This document shows positions 51,628 to 61,516 of a DNA stretch of 64,000 nucleotides, piece by piece (positions within the stretch are counted from its first letter, which is position 1; each line of letters opens with the position of its first letter). The stretch covers positions 11,803,573-11,867,572 of the forward strand of contig CM066915.1 of assembly GCA_033964015.1 (NCBI GenBank), read 5' to 3'. A program made the position numbers and the translations under genes. The stretch is from Scolanthus callimorphus. Taxonomy: Eukaryota > Cnidaria > Anthozoa > Actiniaria > Edwardsiidae. The notes under the pieces were generated by a model. It had not been told where the DNA came from, made no database searches, and saw nothing but the letters and a program-made list of their open reading frames with translations.

Positions 51628-54600
51628 TTAAATGACTTTTTCAGAAATGCTATCCAGTGGCGGCCACCAAGTAGCAACTTCCTGAAAGGACAAGATATTT
51701 CGGAAATATCACATTGCTCAAGAATAATTTCTCTCTTTCTGTAAGTGCCACTGTAAGTGAAAAACATCTGACTCGAAGTGTAGCTGTTAAAGCAACACTT
51801 CCGATAGCCAGGCATTCTCGGATAGAATAACATAACGTCCTATTGTGGTCTTAATTTTGGGTATCACGCCTTCATTACTACTAACTTGAATTGTTTAGCT
51901 CGTGTTTAGGTACCAATCACACTAACCTCTTGAGAGAGACAGGTAAGATAAAATGATAGAAGTACTTGTGGTGGGTAGCTCTGATGGTTTATATGTACAC
52001 TGAACCTAGCATGGATTGAAAATAAATGCTTGTGTATGCAACTTACTTTTTAGTTATGTTACTATAACTTCAGGATCCGAGTGACAACTTTTAGCATGGG
52101 GAGAAATACCGAATGGACATGCGCACTTGAGCGTGGCACTTCTAAAATATGGACTCAGATTACCTTCAAATAATTTACTGTAAATGTATGGCAATGAAAC
52201 TTAAATTCAAGATAACACTGGGCTAAATTCGAAATCGAAAGTTACTTTGCCTCCGATCGAAACAACATGTTGTTCATCTTTCTTTTCGTGGTAATATTGG
52301 TGGGCTACAGTATAAAATCGGTTCGGTTTTGTCAAATCTAGGTTACAAACTCAAGAGCTCTGTTTACAAGAGGAAGTCTATGCCACGGCGCTAAAATACA
52401 CAGAACTAACAGTCAAATTTCGTAACGTTATAAGCTCGTACAAACCTCACTTTACCTCCAGATCAAAAGAACAAGAATTCCTTCGTAAATTCACACAGAT
52501 TTCACGTCATGTAAATGATTTTTCAGCTCGGTTTTTAAGATCCACTTCCATGTTAAACGAGGCTTCATTGTTTGGCCCTTGAAGTCCGCCTCGAAGCAAA
52601 AAAGCTCGAAAAAATGCCGATTTCTTCGCTTCTTTCCGCTCTGAGCGGCCAGTTCTTCGACAGTGTACAACCAGGCGTTCCTCTGCTAATAATATGTGTC
52701 CAAAAAGACTAGAAACGAGTACCAGAGTGCCTAGCGAACTTAATTTTTAAATATTAGCGCGAACTTGAAGCGAACCGGCGAAGGCAAAGTTCAGTATTGA
52801 CTCTCGTTATTTATCAACGCATCCTCGATATTTTCCCAAAATTAACAAAAAGCAGATATATTATTTTACTTTGCTTTCAAATTGTTTCTTCTTGGCATGT
52901 TATCAGCCGAAAAGGCAAAGTTTTAAGCAATTTATAACAACCCTTCACTCTCTCTTCTGTCTCTCCCGGAAGTCAGGGTTTGTTTTTGCATACTAATTGA
53001 CCCACCAATCGACAGCGACCAATGAGAGACGCAATAGGACAATCGACTTTATTGACAGCATAATTAGGGTCATGTTTAAACTCCTCCCATTATCATTCGC
53101 TATTTCTCGCCATGGTTAGCTTGCCAGCTCATCTACAGATACATTCAGAGCCTCTATAAAACAGTGTTAGTCTATGACCCACCATCCCATGGCATTCCAG
53201 CTTGCAGCAAGGATATTTTTACCAAAGGAAGAGATCCCCACATTCACATAATGCAGAGTGTCAATTTAGTCACAGAAATATTCTAAGGCCATTCCTATTA
53301 GGATGTTAGGAGTGCAGTATGTTCAGATGGTGTTTCCAATACTTCAGCAGATGGTACATTACAAAGACAACAACAGTGGTAGTAGAATGTCAGTGAAGGA
53401 TCAGTGTCAGCTGTTTCCTGACAATCTTACAAATTGGCACAGTTTCTTATGTCAGCATGCATGCAAGCACACCACACACTCCCATGAGGTACTGCATCGG
53501 TCAGGAATTTATTGTCTTTCCTAGATATGGCTTTTTAGAAAGCAAAAATGATCCATGCTGACCAGGATGCTGTATGTCCTTGCATCTGGAGGCAACAATG
53601 TGGCTTATTGGGCACATGGTTAATGTGTTCAAAAGCAGAACCATCACCCTTATGTCAGTAGGACTTACACGTATGTAATTTTAAAGCATTCACATTTCAA
53701 CAGTCCCCTTGCAGTGGACAAGGCCAGTACTAGATGCCCCCCTCCCCTTGTTAAATATTTGTTTGCTCAGATTACAGATTCTTAGAAAGACAATTAGAGA
53801 TCCACAGTCTATGATGTCCCAAGCGTCACTCAACAGCCTGAGGCCCATAGATTACCATTACAACTCGTCACCACCCTTCATCACTGGTTCTTCTAAGTTG
53901 ACTTGGTTCATGGAGTCACCCTTCCCTCATGATTGGGTTTTATCATACGAGCAAATTCCAGCAAGCAGATGTAAAATAACATTGTTTGTGTGGAATTGTT
54001 TTTGCATGGCTAACTTCCATGTGTCCATAACTTCCTAGTTTCTGATAATATCATGCCTCAAGCTTTTTTCGGAGAATTTTAAACAACTGAACAGGGGTTC
54101 TGGATATTTCTCATGATTTTAATACTTATCACTACAGGGCATGGTGTCACGAAATAATTACAGTCGTATTTTTCTGACTTGTGCCAAAACTATAGTCATA
54201 ATGCACACAATCTACGCACAAATCGATGTACACAAGGTAGTTTTTAGACGCCAATTTGTAGAAGTACTTCCAATATATATCGGGTGCATTTTTGTAGATA
54301 ATATGGTTTACTGCGAGTAGTGTTTTACTTATTTTGAGTAGTTGATTGCTAATTAAGGGCTGGCAGAACACGTACACTTCTAAAAAAAATGCTACCTAAG
54401 TGTTGCAAAGTGCCCCCTGCATTTATTGATAATCTTGTTTTGTTGTACCTGAAATACCTTGACGGTGGCCTGCCATGCCGTGTTTTGTTATCCGCATCAG
54501 AGTATTGACAGGGGTGCGTGTATGTCATTGGGGTGGTGGCCTGCCATGCCATCCATTCATTGTCCCATGTCACATGGTTTTGCCCAGATAGATGGGAAGG

Positions 54601-55151
54601 TTGTATGCATATCGTTGTTATACTTGCCCCATCAGGTGTAATCTGGGACACATTCAACTAATGTTACTAATAGCTGCGTTCAGAATTGCCTAGATGCAAT
54701 TTTTTCAGCAATATCAAACAAATTTCCTTGCGCGAGGGGGGCAGTTAATAGAACTGCCTGCCAAGATTTAAAACAATTGTTTACTGCATCAGTGTAATGG
54801 CAGGGATGCAGGTGTGTGTTGTTCAGAGATGGTGTCCTGTCAAGCCATCTGTCATGTTTGGCGGTTGTCGCCACTTGGGCTGCATCAGTGTAATGGCAGG
54901 GATGTTTGCCCCGATTCGCAGGTTGTCGTTTTACAATATACAACACAATACAAAACAACAATAACCCCTTAACAAGTTTTATAAATAAGGCTCTCTGCCT
55001 CTTTTGTTATTTGAATTTCACCACTATATAAAAGTTTACTTCTGCCAGCCCCCGGCCTCTATATACAATGCTTTTCAAAAGCCGTCTGCCACCATTTGGT
55101 TAGGACTGACAGGAGCCAGGATAGGGATTCTGTTCCGGTAGTATGTTGCGG

Positions 55152-55525
55152 ATATACGTTGGTCTCTTTTTTAGAATTTCTTCCAGTGTTTTTACAGTGC
55201 TCTTACTTAGTTTCATTCATAGGACTTAAACTCTGGCCCTCAGAGCTGTACATTGCATTCACTCCGGGAGGGTTCGTTTTCCACTGAGAATTTTCTCCCA
55301 ATGGGTTTTATCTCAGTGGTTTTTCACGCCGGGCAGTGTATACGTTGGTCTCTTTTTTAGAATTTCTTCCAGTGTTTTTACAGTGCTCTTACTTAGTTTC
55401 ATTCATAGGACTTAAACTCTGGCCCTCAGAGCTGTACATTGCATTCACTCCGGGAGGGTTCGTTTTCCACTGAGAATTTTCTCCCAATGGGTTTTATCTC
55501 AGTGGTTTTTCACGCCGGGCAGTGT
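55152..55525. repeat. 187-bp perfect tandem duplication
   Basis: TATACGTTGGTCTCTTTTTT to CACGCCGGGCAGTG occurs at 55152-55338 and again at 55339-55525 with no difference that I can see. No coding capacity. Confidence 0.95.
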
Positions 55526-55557
55526 ACTAATCAGATGTATTTCTTAGCCTCTACGTT

Positions 55558-55749
55558 ATAGAGCAGATTTCGTATCTGTGAAAAGTACCGTGACAAAGTT
55601 GTTCCGCGCCGCGACCTTGACCGTACCGCCACTACGCGATTTCATTGGAGATTTCATTCCATCGACAGCAGGCCAGGTTCCGTACCGCCACCGCGACAGT
55701 ACCGCGCCTTACCGCGGCGCTTTTCGCAGTCATACGAAATCTGCTCTAT
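55558..55749. mobile_element. 192-bp MITE with ATAGAGCAGATTTCGTAT ends
   Basis: The left end ATAGAGCAGATTTCGTAT and right end ATACGAAATCTGCTCTAT are perfect 18-bp inverted repeats. The interior is GC-rich, with repeated TACCGC strings. No coding capacity. Confidence 0.9.
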
Positions 55750-55997
55750 CAGGTTAGACTCATTGTAACAACTAGGTATTCGTATTACAGAACTAAATGG
55801 AATATCGATTGCAAGTTGCCCGCCAAGCAATCGCTATTAGCTTATGCTAGATGTATTATTGGGTCGTGTGCTGTGCTGTTGGGGTGGGAAGCTCCTCCTT
55901 TTTCTTCCCAGAAAAAGAAGGGCTCGTGGCATCTTTGTTTCCCACCTTTACTCGCCAAATGTAGCTGTTCAAATGTAGCTGTTCCGGGACTGATAGT

Positions 55998-57512
55998 TCA
56001 CTGCCTCCGGCCGTCCCTCGACAGAGGCATTGTACCGTTTCCCAAGCTCGGTGTATTTCTACAGCCCCTCTGTACATGCCCGGTCTGACCGCAACGATAA
56101 CATGTTGGGGTATATTCTTGGGCAACCTGTGGTGGCTCACGCATGGGGGTCTGGGAGGGAACCCCTTGGCCCTGCTGTGGATAAGTATCTTGGGCACCCT
56201 GTGGTAAAAACATCGGCGTACACTGGGGTGGGGGCCAGTATTCCTGAGGTTGCTGAAATTGATAGGGATGGGTACCCTGTGGTGGTAAAGCTGGGATGGA
56301 CGTGTAGGAGGACATGTATCCCGAGGGTTGCTGATACTGGTAAGACTGGGTACCCTGTGGCTGCTGATAATGGTAGGTGGGGTGTGGGAACACCTGATAC
56401 TGGGGTTGCTGGAAATGGTAGTTTTGGGCCTCCTTTGGTTGCTGATTCGGGTTTGCCTGGGATGGGAGCCATTGGTACGGTGGCTGCAGGGATTGGTGAG
56501 CCTTACCCCCCTGTGTCTTTTTGTTTGGGGTGGCCTGGGGTGGGTACCTGCGGTATTGGGTCTGCAGGGACTGGTCTGACTGGGACCCCTGTGGTTTACT
56601 TTGTGCACCACCCTCGATCTTAAGGATATCCCTTACTTTCCTTGTTACTGCTGATATTATATCAGGGAGCCAAGCCGGGGGTTTATCTTTAGTCTCCTGA
56701 ACATTGATAACATGAACACGGGCATTTCGCACAGCCTGAGAAGACTTATACTCTTTCTCCCCATACCGAGCTGCTTCGATTAATTCTCTAAATGATTTCA
56801 CCTGATCTTTTTTGTGCCTTGCTTTATCCCTAATGCCTTCAATTAAGCCCTCCCAAAAAATAAGCCTCAAGTGCATATCAACAGCACTCTCATCCTTTAA
56901 CAGCTCAGCCCCTTGCCCCTTTGCTTTATGAAGTTGAGTGTCAAGGCGGGAAGCAAAAGCTGACCCTTCTTCATTATCTCCTTGCCTAAGCTTGTAAGCC
57001 TGCGATAATAACTCATCACCAACTACCGACCCACCATCCCCATAAAACTTGTCTAGGTTCTGTAGTATTGACTCCAAAGATGCCTCAGGCCCAAAACCCA
57101 CTATTTTCTTCTTTGCTTCCCCTTGGAGTGATTTTCTGACTTGTTCAGCAATAATCTCATTCGAGTAATTGCCCTGTTTGAGGGAGCTTTCTACTTCGTA
57201 TTTCCACACTCGGTAGGGCACTCCCTTATCTAATTGTGCAAAGCCAAAGAATTGGGAAAACTGGGGTTTTGCAAAATACTGCAATGTTGTAACCGATTCC
57301 GATTTCACTTTGGCTTTGCAAGCATGGTTGAGAAAGGCTTCAATGTTAACGAATTCTCCCTTCCATAGTTTCAAGTCGGTATTATACTTCTCTTTGTATT
57401 TGTGCAGGACTTGCTGTATTTCTATTTCTTCTTCGCTTCGAAGGATGCAGCACACTCTTTCCCGCTCGATCTGCCTTTTCTCCTCATCATTTAGCTCCAT
57501 ATTTCGCTCCAC
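55998..57512 (-). CDS. Gypsy Gag protein with CCHC zinc knuckle
   Basis: An intact 504-codon minus-strand frame starting MERNMELNDEEKRQIERERV. The N-terminal two thirds are capsid-like and helical: FFGFAQLDKGVPYRVWKYEV, then EQVRKSLQGEAKKKIVGFGP, SLESILQNLDKFYGDGGSVV and LLSQAYKLRQGDNEEGSAFA. This resembles PNMA-type Gypsy capsids. A long Gln/Pro/Tyr-rich region (residues about 300-460) follows, then CYRCGQTGHVQRGC, a C-x2-C-x4-H-x4-C nucleic-acid-binding knuckle. Gag packages the element's RNA into particles. The start is 24 bp from the primer-binding site. Integrity contrasts with the broken pol. Confidence 0.88.
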   Translation of the reverse strand: MERNMELNDEEKRQIERERVCCILRSEEEIEIQQVLHKYKEKYNTDLKLWKGEFVNIEAFLNHACKAKVKSESVTTLQYFAKPQFSQFFGFAQLDKGVPYRVWKYEVESSLKQGNYSNEIIAEQVRKSLQGEAKKKIVGFGPEASLESILQNLDKFYGDGGSVVGDELLSQAYKLRQGDNEEGSAFASRLDTQLHKAKGQGAELLKDESAVDMHLRLIFWEGLIEGIRDKARHKKDQVKSFRELIEAARYGEKEYKSSQAVRNARVHVINVQETKDKPPAWLPDIISAVTRKVRDILKIEGGAQSKPQGSQSDQSLQTQYRRYPPQATPNKKTQGGKAHQSLQPPYQWLPSQANPNQQPKEAQNYHFQQPQYQVFPHPTYHYQQPQGTQSYQYQQPSGYMSSYTSIPALPPQGTHPYQFQQPQEYWPPPQCTPMFLPQGAQDTYPQQGQGVPSQTPMREPPQVAQEYTPTCYRCGQTGHVQRGCRNTPSLGNGTMPLSRDGRRQ

Positions 57513-57531
57513 TGTCCCTTATCGGGCGCCA
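57513..57531 (-). promoter_or_regulatory. Primer-binding site
   Basis: On the minus strand TGGCGCCCGATAAGGGACA lies four bases inside the LTR. TGGCGCC followed by CRA-type bases is the usual complement of a tRNA 3' end that primes minus-strand synthesis in LTR retroelements. I do not assign the tRNA. Confidence 0.8.
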
Positions 57532-57535
57532 GAAA

Positions 57536-57748
57536 TGTAGCAGGGGTTTTGAGTGGAGGATGCAAACGATAATAATAATAAAACACAAGTTTCGAGTAGA
57601 GCTTTGTCTTGATTTTCTCTTCAACACGCTCGTACAAACTCACTGAAAAAACTCACACGAGGCGCCTGGTTCGGGCTCAGGCCCTGCACGCGCGCGCTCT
57701 AGGAACGCCTGACACATCTATAAAATGTAGACAACTCGCGCTCCTACA
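57536..57748 (-). repeat. Intact 213-bp LTR (5' LTR of the Gypsy element)
   Basis: Begins TGTAG and ends CTACA on either strand, the standard TG...CA ends. It is flanked outside by AACA and inside by the primer-binding site. Its inner 39 bp recur at the other end of the element. It contains a short ATAATAATAATA tract. Confidence 0.9.
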
Positions 57749-58384
57749 AACACAAAAAGTAACAGGCTAAATATACCGATGTAGTTGCTATCAATACTGC
57801 GTATTTTCATGTAAAAAGCATTTTATTGGAAATAAAAAAAATGAAATAAAATAAAAAGCCGCCCGCCCGCTCTTTTTTTAATAAATCCGGACGAGGAACA
57901 TTTATGTTTTTTGTTAAAATAATATAATCAGTAACTGGAATTTTTGCGGGGGCGATGAAGGTCTTTTCTCTGCTGTAATAATAACTCCATAGGGATCTCT
58001 TTTATTGTGTGTAAAAATACAAGGGACGGTCTGAGTCCATTAATTGAGTCCATTAATTGTCTATCGTTTTATCCCTACTTGGCATTCCCACGGGATGGAA
58101 GGCATGTGCGTGAACAGTCGGCGGCGGCCCGTTATCATGTCACGCAAGATACTACAGTTCTACTTGGTAAAACATCACGCGGCGTTGAACGGGGATTGCA
58201 TCACACCCGGACAACAAAACATAGATGAAAAGGGAGATAAATCTCGTTTAAAGCTCACAGACATTATTGCAAACTGTTCGCAAGCTCACAAACTTCAATT
58301 GAAGCTACAAAAAGTAGGTTTTAACGCGATGACTTTGTTTTATCGTGACTACGGAGTTCTTGACCTTCTGTATTCGTTACAGTA
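57749..58384. other. Spacer
   Basis: No gene recognised. The open frames at 58007-58469 have no motif that I know. Confidence 0.45.
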
Positions 58385-59157
58385 TCTCGTCATGCGGATG
58401 CAAGCCGACCTCTCAAAAATGAAACGTTTTGTCAGTTTTTATTGGCCAGTGACAAGTAAGACGACGTAGAGGACAATTATTAAAGTAAGATCTGCTTTTG
58501 TGTGTGAAAGGGGCAGAGAAAGAGCGAATTATTTACTGATTTCTACCATTTGAGCGTGAAACCGGAGCCTCATAAATGTCAAACAAAACCGTAATCAGGC
58601 GAAAATTCAACTAGTTGTTATGAATCACTCAATCAAAAACCCCAGCTAATTTTCAGTAATATGTCAAAACAACTCTTTGTCTATTGGAATCTAGCAATTT
58701 TAAAGCAATCGGGATTTGCCAGGAGAAAAAAACGTAAATTACGAAACCTTGGTCACAGCAGTGATATGAACATGGGAGATCGTTATACGCAAGTCGAAGT
58801 TCAGGCCCTAGTGTTGTTATCTCAAAATCAATCTATGACCGAAAATTTGACTTCAATGAAGAGATAAACACTGTTATTCTTGTTATCGGTGGTGTTTTTT
58901 TGCCTCGACATGCCATATTTATTTCGCGCGAGAACATTTTGGAAAAGCACTGGCAACATCGGTGGTGTTTTCCCGCTGCCGTGGTGGCAAAATCGATTTT
59001 CTCGAATAAATAAAAAATCCAGCGGTTTTTAAAATAATAAATACCGAAACGTTTCTAACCTCATAGAAACCTCTCTATAGAATGAATATGAGGGTAGGTT
59101 AGGATTTGAGTTGTGTCCGCCACTTGCTCGATTTTCTCAGACATTCGCTCTTAAATA
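58385..59157 (-). repeat. Dispersed repeat, copy 2 (inverted relative to 6458-7032)
   Basis: Matches 6458-7032 on the opposite strand from CTCGTCATGCGGATGCAAGC to GCGAATGTCTGAGAAAATC read inversely. It carries an extra ~210 bp (about 58750-58965) inside the strand ACCACCGAT/TTACG of the other copy. GTGGTGTTTT occurs on both sides of that extra piece. Confidence 0.85.
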
Positions 59158-59486
59158 TCACTCATAATGTAATATTGAATGTTTATTTTTCTATTGTAAC
59201 TTTGCTTGCCGTATCTGTAATTCAGCTTTAGCTGCAAGAGATACATTAAACACATCTATCTATTCTATCTATCGAAAAATCCTCTTTGAAACATTTCCCG
59301 CGTTGGCCTTGTGTGACGCATGACGTCATGGTCCGTGACCGGAAGTCGCGCGAAATCTATTTTTAGATTTTTATTGTGGACTTTGACAGGGCACGGGGAT
59401 ATGTTCTCTTATATCATTTTACTCTTGGGAAGAGGTTATTCGCCCCTAGAAATGGCTGTAAATTAATCGGTCCAAACGGTACTTAC
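59158..59486. other. Intronic sequence downstream of the FAS1 exon
   Basis: No exon recognised. ATGACGTCATGGTCCGTGAC occurs near 59319. Confidence 0.4.
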
Positions 59487-59635
59487 CGCCAAACGGTACC
59501 AGCACCTTATTTATTACATGAACAACTCCATCGTCAGCAGTAGTGTCAGGTGTGGTTATCATGGCGTCGTTGACGAAGAGTGTTGTGTTATCCTTTCCAC
59601 GCCTGACCTCTACAAAGCTTCCTTCCTGAGTCATC
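59487..59635 (-). CDS. Fasciclin (FAS1) domain exon
   Basis: On the minus strand an AG just before 59635 and a donor CGGCG/GTAAGT-type border (GGCG/GTAAGT) at 59487 frame a 149-bp exon. It encodes RMTQEGSFVEVRRGKDNT, TLFVNDAMITTPDTTADDG and VVHVINKVLVPFG. The string NGVVHVID-type plus VLVP is the hallmark C-terminal (H2) box of FAS1 domains, found in secreted or GPI-linked adhesion proteins such as periostin-like and fasciclin proteins. Other exons must lie outside the recognisable sequence. This is the only convincing ordinary cellular gene piece in the window. Confidence 0.8.
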
Positions 59636-59639
59636 CTCA

Positions 59640-61290
59640 AACACGAGGTAAGTGGTTGAGTGTAGCGAGGCTCCTCAATTATGTGGTAGGATAACAGTTT
59701 CTGATAATGGAAAAGAGATCAAGGACGCATGGTACTATCTCGCTGCTAGGCGTTATTATGACAATTGTTTTTTGCCTAGTCAACAAATAAGGGTAAGAAC
59801 TTCAATATTTGCAAAAAAAAAAGTATCTTGTATTTCGCGGAAAAAAATAATTGAGTTCTAAGAAATTGCAACGAGGTCTTCTAGCAACTACCAAATCAGA
59901 AACCCAACATGAAATCTGAGCGCAAATTACTTTCCCGCGACCACAGCAGGCTTTCCTCCGATTAGATGATCATGTCACGTTTGTTTGCTCTCGTGCTGTT
60001 AGCGCTTCAGATGTTGACACAACAACTGCGTATTGATTTTGCTGCCGATTCGATGGAAAAATCGATGGAAAACTGTTCACCCACAAGGATTCTTACGATT
60101 GCCTTCAAATTTTGCGAGCATTGATCTTTGAAAGAATGTCGGCGATTTTGGATACTTTGATTTCAGGCATTTTTATTACTGTTTGAAGGCCGAAACTCAT
60201 GAAATAAATGAACCTTCAACTTTTAGTCTAGTCGGTAGAAGGGGTTCACGAGCACCCCCCGGAACTAGTAACGAGGCATACTTTTTTGGAACCCTTAGGA
60301 TGTCTTGAAACTGGTTTTAGATGTTAACAGCTCGAAAAAGTGTCCCACGGCCCTATTTTGTCAGATATTTTTTTTATTGCATTCTTTTCTTATTTAATGA
60401 GATTCAATGAGGCACTTTTATGGACTGTAGCGCTGTCCAGAAAAGCACTCCAGTCTTACCACTTATGCCAATATATAAATTTAGGCACTGCCTAAAAGCG
60501 GAGCTTTTAGGCCTGTTAACATGAAGGTGTGGAACGATGAGTAGCTGGGGTACCCCAGCTTGATGAGGTTGAAAGACATGAATTAAAATTTATTGCCTTG
60601 ATAATATTATCCCTTTTATTGATTCAAGTAGTCCCTGATGATTAAAAAGGTACAATTTAAAAATTGTTGTATTGCGCTTTTCCAATTTTAACAAATTGCT
60701 CTACCTGTGTAAATTCCAGGCACCCCTTGGAAAATTCCACATTCTCTTGTGGGCCTCTGTGAAAATTCCAAAGTTTGCAAAAAATGGATACTTGTGGAAA
60801 TTACAATATGGTAAAAGAATGGCCTTGTGGAAATTCCAGGGTTCAAAACAGCTACAGAACAAAAAGCTATGTTCTTAGGGGGCTCTCGCACGCTTGCTTG
60901 GCCACTTCTCTGACAAGAAAATAGCTCAAATCGCAATCCAATTCCATCGTCTTGATAACTGGTCAAAACAACCTAGAATTGCATTTGTCCAACACTTGAA
61001 AGGTTTTTCTATAAATCTGGAGGATTATTTTGATTACTACGGGAAAATATGCATGTGTTTTTGCGGTTACGATTTTACTTAACTTAAGGTTCTTAATTTT
61101 TTGCCTAATAAAACTTCGAATTCTTATAAACGTGGTTATTATAAACAAATTGCAATGTTGATAATGTACTAATTTTGATTTGTTTATTTTGTTATAGAAA
61201 GATGTTGGAGAGAGACTTGTAATAAAGGGCTATTTTGCAAAAGATGACAATGAAATCAATGTTTTCCTTTATTTTGTAGAGTTGGTTGTG
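59640..61290. other. Non-coding stretch, possibly upstream FAS1 intron
   Basis: No exon recognised. It contains the inverted partner of the 1335-1366 repeat (about 60482-60511). A segment at 60930-61035 (GCAATCCAATTCCATCGTC, TTGAAAGGTTTTTCTATAAA) weakly resembles the interior of the TTAA MITE family. Confidence 0.45.
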
Positions 61291-61516
61291 TCAAGCGGCG
61301 AGGGAAGAACAGGGTGTGGTTTGTACATAGTCATTAGTATTCATGCCCATAGTCATTAGTATTCTCTATGTTGCACCTTGGTTTTCTTTGTTTTTCTTCA
61401 GGAGAACATGAAAATGCAAGGTGCAACCAGAGAATATTAATGACTATGAGCATGAATACTAATGACTATGTACAAACCCCTAATTTTCCCTATTGTTCAA
61501 TGCCCTCGCCGCTTGA
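61291..61516. mobile_element. 226-bp palindromic MITE
   Basis: TCAAGCGGCGAGGG at the left pairs with CCCTCGCCGCTTGA at the right. GGTTTGTACATAGTCATTAG pairs with its inverse near 61458-61479. A direct repeat CATAGTCATTAGTATTC occurs in both arms. No coding capacity. Confidence 0.82.

Larger units (their letters stand above)
50104..55860. other. Unrelated block inside the Gypsy element
   Basis: No gag or pol similarity is visible between the protease and gag. The block holds a TTAA MITE (51233-51627), a 187-bp tandem duplication (55152-55525) and a MITE (55558-55749). Open frames here (for example 53709-54038) show no recognisable motif. Short strings around ATGGCAGGGATG near 54797 and 54891 and TGGCCTGCCATGCC near 54468 and 54538 are repeated. 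The exact borders of the insertion are not clear. Confidence 0.6.
47776..57748 (-). mobile_element. Minus-strand Ty3/Gypsy LTR retrotransposon, broken and internally interrupted
   Basis: The order on the minus strand is LTR (57748-57536), primer-binding site, gag (57512-55998), about 5.8 kb of unrelated sequence, protease, reverse transcriptase, RNase H (50103-47815) and the last 39 bp of the other LTR (47814-47776). AACA lies on both outer sides (47772-47775 and 57749-57752), so both outer ends are original. The integrase and most of the 3' LTR are lost by a deletion joining RNase H to the LTR remnant. The type is set by the D-T-G-S protease, YMDD and Gypsy-like RT-RNase H order. Confidence 0.85.

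Noticed and set aside
55856..56611. 251-codon minus frame and 197-codon plus frame over the gag Pro/Gln-rich region
   Set aside because: Shadows of the gag frame, which has the zinc knuckle and capsid motifs.
58007..58469. Plus-strand frames between the Gypsy LTR and the dispersed repeat
   Set aside because: They run into the repeat at 58385, overlap one another in different frames and show no known motif.
60482..60511. Inverted match to 1335-1366 as possible ends of a window-wide element
   Set aside because: The shared part is about 30-40 bp and internally palindromic; too short to claim paired ends.
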